A DNA stretch of 64,000 bases from Acidaminobacter sp. JC074 (GTDB lineage Bacteria; Bacillota; Clostridia; Peptostreptococcales; Acidaminobacteraceae). A program made the translations under genes and the position numbers. This document shows, piece by piece, positions 42,574 to 51,377 of the stretch (positions are counted from its first letter, which is position 1; every line of letters begins with the position of its first letter). The DNA is taken from positions 124,001 to 188,000 of the forward strand of contig NZ_VANV01000004.1 of assembly GCF_022496765.1 (NCBI RefSeq). The letters run 5' to 3'. The notes beneath the pieces are model-generated. The model made no database searches. It saw only the letters and a list, made by a program, of their open reading frames with translations, and had not been told where the DNA came from.

Positions 42574-44016
42574 ATGACTATTAAAATTAATCATGAATCA
42601 CACATCAGCATCTATATGCAAATTTATCATCAAATAAAAAATCGAATCATAGATGGAGATTTACATGAAGGTGATCGTCTTTTATCGGAGAGAAAGCTGT
42701 CTCAAGTATTAAATGTAAATAGGACCACGATCTTAAGTGCTTATGATCTTCTTAAAGCTGATGGTTTGATTGATTCTTTTTCTGGCAAAGGTACTTTTGT
42801 AATTTATAAGACCATTCAAGCTGGAGACCATAACAACTATTATGACTATGACTTTGAAGGCATGTATTTAAAACATCATAATGGTAAACATGATGATGTG
42901 ATTAAGATGATTATGGATGATGGTATTAGGCGAAGTAACATCTTCTTTGCGGGAGGACTTCCAGCTGAAAACCTCATACCCAATGAAGCGTTTCATGATA
43001 TCTATAGAGATCTTTTAAATGATAAGACCTTAAATGTTTTATCATCAAGTGATGTATCTGGTGTAAAAACACTCAAGCAAATGATCAAAAATCTAATGAT
43101 TGAATCATCTCCTTCACTAAAAGAAATACTGGTGACATCAGGTGCCCAACAGGCTTTGGATTTAATCTTTAAAACTTTTCTAATACCAGGTGATGCAGTG
43201 ATTGTAGAAGAACCAACATTTTTTGGTGCCTTACAGCTGTTAAAGCATTATGGTGTTAAGACAGTGACTGTTCCTATGGACAATCAAGGCATGGACACAG
43301 GGGTATTGGCTTATTTAATAGAACGTCATCATCCTAAGTTTATTTATACCATTCCGACTTATCATAACCCTACAGGTATATCGATGAGCTTAGAAAGAAG
43401 AAAAGACCTGCTTAAGATTGCTAGTCATTATAATGTTGCTATTATAGAAGACGATCCTTACAGTGGACTGGTTTATGAAGAATCTTATCCTAGTTTGAAA
43501 TCACTTTCAAAGTCTAATCATGTGATTTATGTAAGCACCTTTTCAAAAACCTTATCACTTGGTCTTAGAATTGGGTGGGTAACTGCTTCAGAGGAAGTCA
43601 TTAAACTTTTAGTTAGAAATAAGCAGATTTCTGATTTACACGTAAACACCCTCAACCAATATGCCTTAGCTAGCTTTATTGAGTCAGGTAGCTATAGAGC
43701 TCACGTAATCATGGTGACTGAGTTCTATAGGAGAAAAAGGAACTTAATGATTCAAATGCTTAAGAAGCATTTTGAGGATATAGAATATGAGTGCCCTAAA
43801 GGCGGTTATTACATTTGGCTTAGGTTGAGCAGTGATGTTTCTATCAGGAAACTATTTGACCTTTGCAAGAAGAAGGGGGTCATGATGACACCTGGTTATC
43901 ATTTTAGTCAAAGTAATGGGCCATATATAAGACTCAATTTCTCTTATCCAAGCGAGGAAGAGATAATAAGTGGCATAAAAATCATAAGTGATTGTTATAA
44001 TGAGTTGAGAAAGTAG
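42574..44016 (+). CDS. MocR-family regulator (GntR HTH fused to aminotransferase)
   Basis: 480 residues. Winged helix-turn-helix at ~8-75 (IYMQIYHQIKNRIIDGDLHEGDRLLSERKLSQVLNVNRTT) and a fold-type-I PLP domain at ~110-480. PLP site: FSKTLSLGLRIGW with the Schiff-base lysine, IYTIPTYHNPTG and IEDDPYSGL. MocR proteins commonly control vitamin B6, GABA or amino-acid genes. The racemase gene follows after 6 nt, so an amino-acid target is likely. Confidence 0.92.
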   Translation: MTIKINHESHISIYMQIYHQIKNRIIDGDLHEGDRLLSERKLSQVLNVNRTTILSAYDLLKADGLIDSFSGKGTFVIYKTIQAGDHNNYYDYDFEGMYLKHHNGKHDDVIKMIMDDGIRRSNIFFAGGLPAENLIPNEAFHDIYRDLLNDKTLNVLSSSDVSGVKTLKQMIKNLMIESSPSLKEILVTSGAQQALDLIFKTFLIPGDAVIVEEPTFFGALQLLKHYGVKTVTVPMDNQGMDTGVLAYLIERHHPKFIYTIPTYHNPTGISMSLERRKDLLKIASHYNVAIIEDDPYSGLVYEESYPSLKSLSKSNHVIYVSTFSKTLSLGLRIGWVTASEEVIKLLVRNKQISDLHVNTLNQYALASFIESGSYRAHVIMVTEFYRRKRNLMIQMLKKHFEDIEYECPKGGYYIWLRLSSDVSIRKLFDLCKKKGVMMTPGYHFSQSNGPYIRLNFSYPSEEEIISGIKIISDCYNELRK

Positions 44017-44022
44017 GTAATT

Positions 44023-44715
44023 ATGAAGAAAATTGGAGTATTGGGTGGTATGAGCTGGGAATCTTCTTTGGAATACTACCGGATTATGAATGAAGAAGTT
44101 AAAGACCAGCTTGGGAAAACACATTCTGCAAATTTCTTGATGTATTCTTTTGATTTTCATCAAGTAGAAGTTTTGCAACATGAAAACAAATGGGATGAGT
44201 TGACTGATTTAATGGTAGACGAGGCTAAAAACTTAAAAGCTGCGGGAGCAGACTTCATCGTAATCGCAACCAATACCATGCATTTAATGGCACCTGCCAT
44301 TGAAAAAGAAACCGGTTTAAAGGTTTTACATATTGCAGAAGCGACAGGTCAAGAAATTATAAAAAGAGGCCTTAAGAAGGTATTACTTCTTGGGACTAAG
44401 TTCACCATGGAAGGGGCTTTTTATAGAGATATTTTAGAAGCCATGGGTATTGAAGTAATGATTCCGGATGAAGAGGATAGACAAAGGGTTCACGATATCA
44501 TTTACCACGAGCTGATTTTAGGAGATATCAAAACTGGAAGTAAAAAAGCTTATGTGGACATCATTGAAAAGATGGCTTTAAAAGGTGCAAGTGGAGTCAT
44601 TCTGGGTTGTACAGAGATTCCTCTTTTGATACAAGAAGGTGATGTTTCCATTGACGTATTAGATACAACCTTTATACATGCAAAAGCTGCAGTAAAAAAC
44701 GCTATCATTCGATAG
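44023..44715 (+). CDS. Aspartate/glutamate racemase family protein
   Basis: 230 residues. Starts IGVLGGMSWESSLEYYRIMN. The two catalytic thiol regions differ: the first is ATNTMH (~84-89), with Thr-Asn-Thr in place of the usual Asn-Thr-Cys-like Cys, and the second is GCTEIP (Cys ~189). Members with this ATNTMH form are YgeA-like amino-acid racemases or isomerases. If only one cysteine is present, the activity may be restricted or different. Co-transcribed with the MocR gene. Confidence 0.8.
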   Translation: MKKIGVLGGMSWESSLEYYRIMNEEVKDQLGKTHSANFLMYSFDFHQVEVLQHENKWDELTDLMVDEAKNLKAAGADFIVIATNTMHLMAPAIEKETGLKVLHIAEATGQEIIKRGLKKVLLLGTKFTMEGAFYRDILEAMGIEVMIPDEEDRQRVHDIIYHELILGDIKTGSKKAYVDIIEKMALKGASGVILGCTEIPLLIQEGDVSIDVLDTTFIHAKAAVKNAIIR

Positions 44716-44719
44716 CGTT
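44698..44719. terminator. Bidirectional terminator
   Basis: 9-bp stem AACGCTATC (44698-44706) / GATAGCGTT (44711-44719), ATTC loop, A-tract upstream and T-rich downstream; shared by the racemase and GH2 genes, which converge. Confidence 0.82.
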
Positions 44720-44722
44720 CAA

Positions 44723-46438
44723 TTATTTTTTGCGGTCATTAATGGCTTTAATTAGATTGAGAGCCACCTTAGGTTTTCTATCATATGTTAGAAGTCCGTT
44801 GATTTCTTGTTCTACGTCTGTTATTTGGGTATAACAGTAGCCGTTTACATGATTCGCTTCTTGTAGACCTGTGATGACTGCTTCAACTCTTTTTATAAAG
44901 TCATCATCATCAACAGCATTTGTATAACCCCAGCCTTCAGTATCATCCTTTTGATAGGCAATACCACCAAACTCCGAAATAATCATGGGTTGACCATTGT
45001 AACTCCAGCTCGGTGCATAAAGAGAACGTTTGGCAGGTTTAAAATTAAGTACATCATCTATATTGTCATAAGATTTTTTAAGGATGTCTTTATTGCCTTG
45101 ATAATCATGGATAGTGAATAAGTCAGAGATGGTATGGTCCCAACCATCATTTGAAATAACAAACCTAGTCTGATCAAATGTTTTTGTTAAGTAGTATAGT
45201 GAAGTTGCAAAAGCTTGCTGGTCCTTGTTGGTTTTAATGAAATCTACACCCCATGATTCGTTAAATGGTACCCATGAAATGATACAAGGATGGTTGTAGT
45301 CTCTTTTAATGATTTCCATCCATTCTTTAGTAAACTTTTCAGCGCCGTCTCTTGTAAATGTCATAGCATTGGCCGCTTCTGACCATACCAAGAATCCCAG
45401 TCTATCTGCATGGTATAGAAATCTAGGATCTTCTACCTTTTGGTGTTTCCTAACACCATTAAAGCCCATTTCCTTACATAACATAATGTCTTTTATAAAG
45501 TCTTCATCTGTTGGAGCTGTTAAGATCCCATCTGGCCAGTAACCTTGGTCTAACAGTAGCTTTTGATAATAGTCCAAGTTGTTTAGAAGTACCTTGCCAT
45601 TTTCAGCAGATACCTTTCTAAGGGCAAAGTATGACTTTATATAATCATCCTTGTAAGAGAATGTAATATCAATCAGTTTTGGATTTTCAGGTGTCCATTC
45701 TAAAAATATCGGTTGACGCCATTCAGCCAGTTTTGTGTCTGAAAGATGGAAGGTTCTCTTAGACTTGTTATGAACAGAAACCCTGTCTTTAACATAGACT
45801 GTACCCTCAAATGAGATTTCAACTTCTATATCCATATCCCCATTTGTAAGGAATTCAACTTCAATAGACTTATTGTCTAAATCAGGTGTCATGTAAACTG
45901 ATTTTAAGTAAGTATCAGGTACTTGTTCTAACCAGACCGGTTGCCATATGCCAGTCGTTCTTGTATAGAAGATACTTTCAGACTGATCTTTCCAATACTG
46001 CTTGCCTCTTGGTAAATCAAGTGCTCTTGCATCATCCCCGGCCCTTACAACAAGTATGTTTTCTTCTTTTATATAATCGGTGATATCAACTTCAAAGCCG
46101 ATATGACCGCCTTCATGCATACATACATGTTGGCCATTGATCCAGACATCTGCTCTGTAGTCAACTGCACCAAAATGTAGGATGGTTCTTTTTAAATCCT
46201 TTAACTTAAAGCTTCTTTTGTACCAAACTACATCATGAACGGATGTGTCATGAATACCTGAAAGTTTAGATTGATAAGCAAAAGGAACTACAATGTTCAT
46301 GTCGTATTCGGTATCAAGATACCACTTCTCTTTAAGACCCATATTGTTGTCGTCAAATTTAAAATCCCAGTCGCCATTTAGGCAAGTAAAATGGTTTCTT
46401 TGAAACTGTGGTCTTGGATATTCACTTCTTGGAAGCAT
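44723..46438 (-). CDS. GH2 beta-galactosidase/beta-glucuronidase-like enzyme
   Basis: 571 residues, compact form, no signal peptide. N-terminal sugar-binding jelly roll (~10-175, WYKRSF, NGQHVCMHEGGHIGFEVDIT), immunoglobulin-like domain (~176-275) and TIM barrel. Catalytic residues: Glu394 in SWVPFNESWG (acid/base) and Glu489 in IISEFGG (nucleophile). Would trim beta-galactoside or beta-glucuronide side chains of rhamnogalacturonan. Divergent from an ArsR-type regulator with an inverted repeat between them. Confidence 0.88.
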   Translation of the reverse strand: MLPRSEYPRPQFQRNHFTCLNGDWDFKFDDNNMGLKEKWYLDTEYDMNIVVPFAYQSKLSGIHDTSVHDVVWYKRSFKLKDLKRTILHFGAVDYRADVWINGQHVCMHEGGHIGFEVDITDYIKEENILVVRAGDDARALDLPRGKQYWKDQSESIFYTRTTGIWQPVWLEQVPDTYLKSVYMTPDLDNKSIEVEFLTNGDMDIEVEISFEGTVYVKDRVSVHNKSKRTFHLSDTKLAEWRQPIFLEWTPENPKLIDITFSYKDDYIKSYFALRKVSAENGKVLLNNLDYYQKLLLDQGYWPDGILTAPTDEDFIKDIMLCKEMGFNGVRKHQKVEDPRFLYHADRLGFLVWSEAANAMTFTRDGAEKFTKEWMEIIKRDYNHPCIISWVPFNESWGVDFIKTNKDQQAFATSLYYLTKTFDQTRFVISNDGWDHTISDLFTIHDYQGNKDILKKSYDNIDDVLNFKPAKRSLYAPSWSYNGQPMIISEFGGIAYQKDDTEGWGYTNAVDDDDFIKRVEAVITGLQEANHVNGYCYTQITDVEQEINGLLTYDRKPKVALNLIKAINDRKK

Positions 46439-46523
46439 AATTTCTCCTTTGTTCTAATTATTTTGTAATAAATCATCTTTTGTCTAATAATATATAGGAA
46501 TATCAGGGATAAATCAAGTGTTA

Positions 46524-46542
46524 ATTACAATATATTTGTAAT
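46524..46542. promoter_or_regulatory. Inverted repeat, candidate ArsR-type operator
   Basis: ATTACAATATATTTGTAAT: perfect 7-bp arms (46524-46530, 46536-46542) with a 5-bp spacer, in the 167-bp gap between the divergent GH2 and ArsR-type genes. A half-site TTTTGTAAT occurs near 46461-46469. Confidence 0.6.
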
Positions 46543-46605
46543 ATAACATCAAGTAGCTATGAATTTTACATAAAATATGCTATTCTAACCTAGAAAGGTG
46601 GTCCT

Positions 46606-47517
46606 ATGGAATCAAAGCACTCAATTAATGACAAAATATTTGTAACAAAAGTCGCAAAAGCGCTTTCAGTAGAAATGCGATTAGATATCATACTACTCTT
46701 AAATGAAAAAGATAGAAATGTAAGTGAGTTGTCAGACCTTTTAAATGCCCCTGTCTCTACAATTGCCAACCATTTAAAGGTACTAGAAGAAGCAAGAATC
46801 ATAGAGACAAGATTCGAGCCAGGTGTAAGAGGCTCTCAAAAGCTTGCAAGAATCGTCATGTCGACACTTGAAATAAACATTCTTCTAGATATGAAAAAAC
46901 ATACGCACATTAAAACACATTATGTGGACATGCCTGTGGGTAATTACTTTGAATGTGACGTTTATCCACCGTGTGGTATGGCATCTTCAAAGAATCATGT
47001 GGGTATTGTGGATGATCCAGGCAGTTTCTATATGCCAAACAGGCATGAAGCTGAACTGATATGGTTCACATCAGGCCACGTAACTTATAAGTTTTACAAT
47101 CCGTTAAAAGATGTTTCTGTACAAAGTTTGGAGTTTATATTTGAATGTTGTTCTGAAGCACCAGGTCATAGAAATGATTGGCTATCTGATATCACCCTTT
47201 GGCTCAATGATAGAGAACTCACTACCTTTGAAACCTTTGGTGATTATGGGGATAGAAGGGGAGATTTAACACCGGCATGGTGGCATGATAGCCTGACTCA
47301 GTATGGTCAATTGATGAATCTGAAGATTTCAGATAAGGGATGTTTCTTAAATCAAAAGCATGTTTCTAATATAAGATTAGAAGATATCTATTCTCAGGTG
47401 ATTGATTTTAAGATAGGGATTAAAGATAATGCCAGTAATATTGGTGGTATCAACTTATTTGGTCATGAGTTTGGTGATTACAAGCAAAATATTGTTATGA
47501 AGATTAATTACAAATAG
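46606..47517 (+). CDS. ArsR-type HTH regulator with C-terminal sensor domain
   Basis: 303 residues. Winged helix-turn-helix at ~12-80 (EMRLDIILLLNEKDRNVSELSDLLNAPVSTIANHLKVLEEARII). The remaining ~210 residues are beta-rich with several Cys/Trp/His positions (CDVYPPCGM, WLSDITLWLNDREL, PAWWHDSLTQYG) and look like a ligand-binding domain rather than the bare ArsR metal sensor. Found next to glycosidases, it probably senses a sugar and represses the divergent GH2 gene. Confidence 0.8.
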   Translation: MESKHSINDKIFVTKVAKALSVEMRLDIILLLNEKDRNVSELSDLLNAPVSTIANHLKVLEEARIIETRFEPGVRGSQKLARIVMSTLEINILLDMKKHTHIKTHYVDMPVGNYFECDVYPPCGMASSKNHVGIVDDPGSFYMPNRHEAELIWFTSGHVTYKFYNPLKDVSVQSLEFIFECCSEAPGHRNDWLSDITLWLNDRELTTFETFGDYGDRRGDLTPAWWHDSLTQYGQLMNLKISDKGCFLNQKHVSNIRLEDIYSQVIDFKIGIKDNASNIGGINLFGHEFGDYKQNIVMKINYK

Positions 47518-47542
47518 CCACGCAATGCGTGGCTATTTTTTA
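47515..47542. terminator. Terminator between convergent genes
   Basis: 9-bp stem TAGCCACGC (47515-47523) / GCGTGGCTA (47527-47535), AAT loop, then TTTTTT on the plus side. Confidence 0.85.
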
Positions 47543-48175
47543 TAGGTCATTGAGTTCGTTAATTGTGTTTTGGATATTATCATTTACATCTATATGGTGA
47601 ATTTCAAGCTCTTGATTAATTGAAAGAATAGAATTTAAATAGCCTGGCACTGAGTCAAAGTCTTCTGCTTCAATAGCTGATTTAATGTTTTCATTAAGTG
47701 CTTTTCTTTCTGCTCTTAAGTTATCAAAGTAGATTTTATCTTCTTGTCTTTCAGCCTTTTCAGCTTCATTTTCTTCTTTCATAAGAATTAGGTCAGCGTA
47801 AACCTCTGTTTTGTAAGTTTCAAATAATTCTTTAGATTCTTCAATTGTAATCTCTCCAGCTTCAACTTGAGCTTTAAGTGCTTCTTTATAAGCTGTCATC
47901 AGTTCTTTTGCATCACCTCTTAAACCTTCGATGTATGGCTTCCATACATTTTCTACAAGATCTGCTAAGTCAGCTTTTAAAGTTTCTCTTTCAGCAGAAA
48001 GTGTATCCTTTGATTCAAACAATCTAGACCATTCATCGTAATTTTCTGGTGTGTACTCTTCAACTTGTTCAAGTCTGAAATCTTTCCATTCTTCTGTTTC
48101 TACTTCCTCAGCGAATACTGCACTTGGAACCATAAGTAGCATCAATACTAAACCCATCATCATTATCTTTTTCAT
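47540..48175 (-). CDS. Secreted, highly charged helical protein of unknown function
   Basis: 211 residues from the ATG at 48175, which has GTGGAGG just before it; four upstream codons are in frame but overlap that site. Signal peptide MKKIMMMGLVLMLLMVPSAVFAEE with a likely cleavage after AFA. The mature part is rich in Glu, Lys and Ala and predicted to be long helices or coiled coil. No family recognised. Monocistronic. Confidence 0.75.
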   Translation of the reverse strand: MKKIMMMGLVLMLLMVPSAVFAEEVETEEWKDFRLEQVEEYTPENYDEWSRLFESKDTLSAERETLKADLADLVENVWKPYIEGLRGDAKELMTAYKEALKAQVEAGEITIEESKELFETYKTEVYADLILMKEENEAEKAERQEDKIYFDNLRAERKALNENIKSAIEAEDFDSVPGYLNSILSINQELEIHHIDVNDNIQNTINELNDL

Positions 48176-48341
48176 ATTTACCTCCACTTTCGTATGTGTT
48201 TTGTTTGTAACTACATACTACAGATAGACTGTATGAAAAAAATATAAAAAGTATGTGAAAAGTGTGAGAACAACTTCTTTTGTAATAAGAACTCTGTTCA
48301 TCGAGTGCTTAGTTGCTTATGAAAACAGGTTTTATACCAAT

Positions 48342-48375
48342 AAAAACCGTAAACATTAATTATAGTTTACGGTTT
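48342..48375 (-). terminator. Intrinsic terminator of the mntA-hepT transcript
   Basis: Perfect 11-bp stem (AAACCGTAAAC 48344-48354 with GTTTACGGTTT 48365-48375), 10-nt loop; read on the minus strand it ends in a run of five T. It lies 28 bp after the hepT remnant. Confidence 0.8.
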
Positions 48376-48402
48376 CAATAGTTATTGTCTTAATTGGTTG
48401 TT

Positions 48403-48498
48403 TCACTTTTCATCGATTGGGATTCCGCCTAATAACAATTCAACTATTTTGATTTCTTCTCTTATTTTTTCTAGTATACGATAATCTCTATTGTTCAT
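48403..48498 (-). pseudogene. Truncated HEPN-domain toxin gene (HepT remnant)
   Basis: A 31-codon frame: MNNRDYRILEKIREEI at its start, ending GGIPIDEK and TGA. This matches the first helix of HepT/DUF86 HEPN proteins, normally about 100-140 residues, and the ATG overlaps the end of the MntA gene by 11 bp, the standard arrangement. The catalytic RxxxxH region is absent, and no continuation is seen in the other frames, so the 3' part has been deleted. Confidence 0.7.
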
Positions 48499-48775
48499 AA
48501 ATTTTAATGACCTTTTTGATATCAAGTAATGAGTTTGAAGGAATTGGTGAATGAATGATGTCTATTTCTTTATCCAGTTTTTCCGAAATTTCAATTTTCA
48601 TCTCAGAGATTCTAAATAGAGATACATAAGGTGTATTGAATTCAACTAATAAGTCGATGTCACTCTCATCTGTTGCCGTACCGTCAGCATATGAGCCAAA
48701 TAGGTCAACGCTTTTTAATGCGTATTTATCAACTAAGGCGATAATTGCTTCGGTTATGTTTTCTAAAGTTAACAT
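48488..48775 (-). CDS. mntA: MntA-type nucleotidyltransferase antitoxin
   Basis: 95 residues from ATG 48775 (GGGAGG before it). Minimal nucleotidyltransferase signature LFGSYADGTATDESDIDLLV: Gly27-Ser28 then Asp39 and Asp41 (GSx10DxD). MntA-type proteins neutralise the HEPN RNase HepT by adding AMP groups to a tyrosine of the toxin. Here the adjacent HepT is truncated, so the antitoxin is probably an orphan. Confidence 0.85.
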   Translation of the reverse strand: MLTLENITEAIIALVDKYALKSVDLFGSYADGTATDESDIDLLVEFNTPYVSLFRISEMKIEISEKLDKEIDIIHSPIPSNSLLDIKKVIKIYEQ

Positions 48776-48812
48776 TTTGACCTCCCTGTTATATGACAAC
48801 TTATTCACTCTT

Positions 48813-48841
48813 ATTGTACAAAATCGCTGCGCGATAGTAAA
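48813..48841 (-). promoter_or_regulatory. mntA promoter with a palindromic operator
   Basis: On the minus strand TTTACT (48841-48836), 17-bp spacer, TACAAT (48818-48813). The spacer holds the perfect palindrome ATCGC-TGC-GCGAT (48823-48835), well placed for autorepression. Confidence 0.5.
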
Positions 48842-49042
48842 TGCGTATAACGATCTCCACAATTTTTATATAAAAATAGGAAATATGTTTCAATCAACTA
48901 AGATCGATGTATGAATAAAGTACCCCTACCCATTCACACCACATTTCCTAGTTATATCTTACCACTTTTTCATAACTTTAATCAAACTAAATCATCTTCT
49001 TTGTAGGGGGCAACTATTACTCACTACGAAAGGAGATTTTTT

Positions 49043-49894
49043 ATGTTTGAACCTAACGATTATCTAAAGAAAGTTGTTGAGTTTGCAACTTTTAGAAACC
49101 TCACCCCTAAAACCTTAGAGAACTATCTTTGTGCTATCAGGCTTTATCTTAATTGGCTTTTATCCAACAATATTTTGCCAGAAAATGCTACATATGATGA
49201 TATCCGCACTTTTCTACTGCATTATAAACTCGAAAGAAATTGGACCAATCGTAGTGTTAATATCTATATTTCTAAAATCAGATTCTTTCAACTCTATGTT
49301 CTTGAGAAAGATTGGAACTATTATCAGGTACCATTTCTTAAAATCGACATTAATTTGCCTATTATTTTAGCTCAGAAAGATATGATTCATTTTATCAACA
49401 CTCTACCTCATCTGAAAATCAAAGCAATTTGCTCTCTGATGTACGGATCTGGTCTTAGAGTGAGCGAAGTTCGCCGACTTGAATATCATGATATCAGTCG
49501 AAAAAATATGCAAATCTACATTCGACCATCTAAATCAAGACAGGATCGCTATGCTATTCTTTCAAAAACAACACTTGATATTCTTTCAGAGTATTGGAAA
49601 GTATACGGAAAACCAATGGCACTTCTTTTTCCTAATGCGACAGGTGAAAAAGCCATTTGTACACAAACCGTTGATTATCACATTAAGCGACATCTTAAAC
49701 AATTAGGCTGGTCCGAAAAGCTTTCGCCTCATTCTTTTAGACACGCTTTTGGAACACATTTATATGAGAACGGAACTGATTTGTTGACGATTCAAAAGTT
49801 GCTTGGACACAAATCAATCCGGTCAACAACCATATATGTGCAATTAGCTAGTTTAAATAAACTTGGTGCTACAAGCCCAATGGATTGGAGGTAA
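49043..49894 (+). CDS. Tyrosine recombinase associated with an IS91-type element
   Basis: 283 residues, AAGGAG before ATG. SAM-like N-terminal DNA-binding domain (1-105). Complete catalytic set: Arg139 (YGSGLRVSEVRRLE), Lys164, His230 and Arg233 (PHSFRHAFGTH), His256 (LLGHKS) and Tyr265 (TTIYVQ). Followed after 2 nt by the transposase, so it belongs to the element. Confidence 0.92.
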   Translation: MFEPNDYLKKVVEFATFRNLTPKTLENYLCAIRLYLNWLLSNNILPENATYDDIRTFLLHYKLERNWTNRSVNIYISKIRFFQLYVLEKDWNYYQVPFLKIDINLPIILAQKDMIHFINTLPHLKIKAICSLMYGSGLRVSEVRRLEYHDISRKNMQIYIRPSKSRQDRYAILSKTTLDILSEYWKVYGKPMALLFPNATGEKAICTQTVDYHIKRHLKQLGWSEKLSPHSFRHAFGTHLYENGTDLLTIQKLLGHKSIRSTTIYVQLASLNKLGATSPMDWR

Positions 49895-49896
49895 TT

Positions 49897-51045
49897 ATGA
49901 CTTATTCAATCCAAGAAATTCTTACTATCGCCAATGGAAAAGAAGATTTTCAATTTCCTGTTCTTAACGAACGTAAAGCAGAAGTATTAGATCATATTTT
50001 AAAGTGTAAAACACCTTATATGGGGGGTCACATATCTATTTGTGATGATTGTCACAATGAAACTATCCACTATAATTCTTGTAGAGACAGGCATTGTCCT
50101 TGTTGTGGTGCTATTGTTAAAGAACAATGGATCGACAAGACAAAATCTTCACTAATTGATGCTCCTTATCATCACATAGTCTTCACAGTGCCACATGAAC
50201 TCAATCAATTTTTTATGTGCAATGACAAAATCATGTATGACTTGTTTTATAAATGTGTAGCAGAAACATTAAAAGCTCTTTCCAAAGATCCTAAGCATAA
50301 AGTTGAAGCAGAAGTAGGCTTTATTTCTATTCTGCATACTTGGGGACAAAACCTATCTTTTCATCCACATATTCATGTAATTTTTCTAGCAGGTGGCTTA
50401 AGAAATAATACCTTTGTTAAATATGCAAATGAATTCTTATTCCCATTTCCAGTAATCTCAAGACTCTTTAAAGGTAAATTAATTGATCACATCGATAAAG
50501 CCTGGAGAAAAAACAAACTAGATTACAAACCTATTTCTGATACAGAGTACTCTAAATTAAAATCAAAACTTCATAAAAAGAAATGGACTATTTACTCTAA
50601 AAAAACTTTTGATAGCGCAAAGTATGTCATAGAATACTTGGGCCGTTATACACATAGGGTTGCTATTTCAAACTCAAGAATCATTAAATTTGATAATGAA
50701 AAAGTAACTTTTAAATACAAAGATAGAAAAGACAAGAACAAAGGCAAAATAATGACTTTATCGCTAGATGAATTTTCTAGGCGTTTCTTATTGCACATAC
50801 TCCCAAAAGGATTTGTCAAAATACGATATTATGGTTTATTCAGTAATACTAAAAAGGCTGAAGCTCTATCAATAATTTGGAATGAGACCGAAACTGAGTT
50901 ATATGTTCCTGAACTCCTAGATTTAACTTCAGCTGAGATTATTCTAAAACTCTTTAATAAAGACATTACAAGATGTCCAAAATGTAATAGTGATCAACTA
51001 CACACTAAACTGATAAGAAGAAAAAAACGAATTCAACTTGAATAG
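49897..51045 (+). CDS. IS91-family HUH transposase
   Basis: 382 residues from ATG 49897 (GGAGG in the recombinase end). N-terminal zinc-binding domain (CDDC 49-52; SCRDRHCPCC 61-70). HUH motif HPHIHV (156-161) and a tyrosine motif AKYVIEYLGRYTHRVAIS, where Tyr makes the covalent DNA bond for rolling-circle-like transposition. Full length with no frameshift, so it may be active. Confidence 0.93.
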   Translation: MTYSIQEILTIANGKEDFQFPVLNERKAEVLDHILKCKTPYMGGHISICDDCHNETIHYNSCRDRHCPCCGAIVKEQWIDKTKSSLIDAPYHHIVFTVPHELNQFFMCNDKIMYDLFYKCVAETLKALSKDPKHKVEAEVGFISILHTWGQNLSFHPHIHVIFLAGGLRNNTFVKYANEFLFPFPVISRLFKGKLIDHIDKAWRKNKLDYKPISDTEYSKLKSKLHKKKWTIYSKKTFDSAKYVIEYLGRYTHRVAISNSRIIKFDNEKVTFKYKDRKDKNKGKIMTLSLDEFSRRFLLHILPKGFVKIRYYGLFSNTKKAEALSIIWNETETELYVPELLDLTSAEIILKLFNKDITRCPKCNSDQLHTKLIRRKKRIQLE

Positions 51046-51073
51046 TTCTTTCTAAACTTAATAACCAAATCAT

Positions 51074-51094
51074 TACAACATTCCTGATGTTGTA
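51074..51094 (+). repeat. Palindrome near the 3' end of the IS91-type element
   Basis: TACAACAT (51074-51081) / ATGTTGTA (51087-51094), 5-nt loop. Subterminal palindromes mark the replication start/stop ends of HUH elements. The remaining gap to 51377 is AT-rich with no gene I can support. Confidence 0.45.
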
Positions 51095-51377
51095 GCTTCG
51101 AGTGTCATTTTTTACATAACATGCAGTAAGAATTAAACTCAAGCCTCACAGAATCGATGAGTTAAATTAAACAAGAAATAGTTTTATCATTGAAATCCCA
51201 TAGCAGACGCTTTTGTACAAAATAAAAGACTAAAAAATCTCGATATAGTTGTTTTTTATAACAGCTATAATTTTATGCTCGCATTTTTCATTCTTTCAGT
51301 AATAATTATAACATATTTACAAAGTATAGAATAATGTGTGTTAACGTTTGTTATGCAAGGCATATGTAATAAAATAA

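Larger units (their letters stand above)
48923..51094 (+). mobile_element. IS91-type element with an associated tyrosine recombinase
   Basis: Two tightly linked genes, a tyrosine recombinase (49043) and an IS91-type HUH transposase (49897), make up the element. Bounds are estimates: the left from a 7-bp inverted repeat CCCCTAC (48923-48929) / GTAGGGG (49003-49009), the right from an 8-bp palindrome at 51074-51094. IS91 elements lack terminal inverted repeats and target duplications, so exact ends need comparison with an empty site. Confidence 0.75.

Noticed and set aside
43852..44181. 109-codon minus-strand open frame across the MocR/racemase junction
   Set aside because: Antisense to two recognisable genes and without family resemblance.
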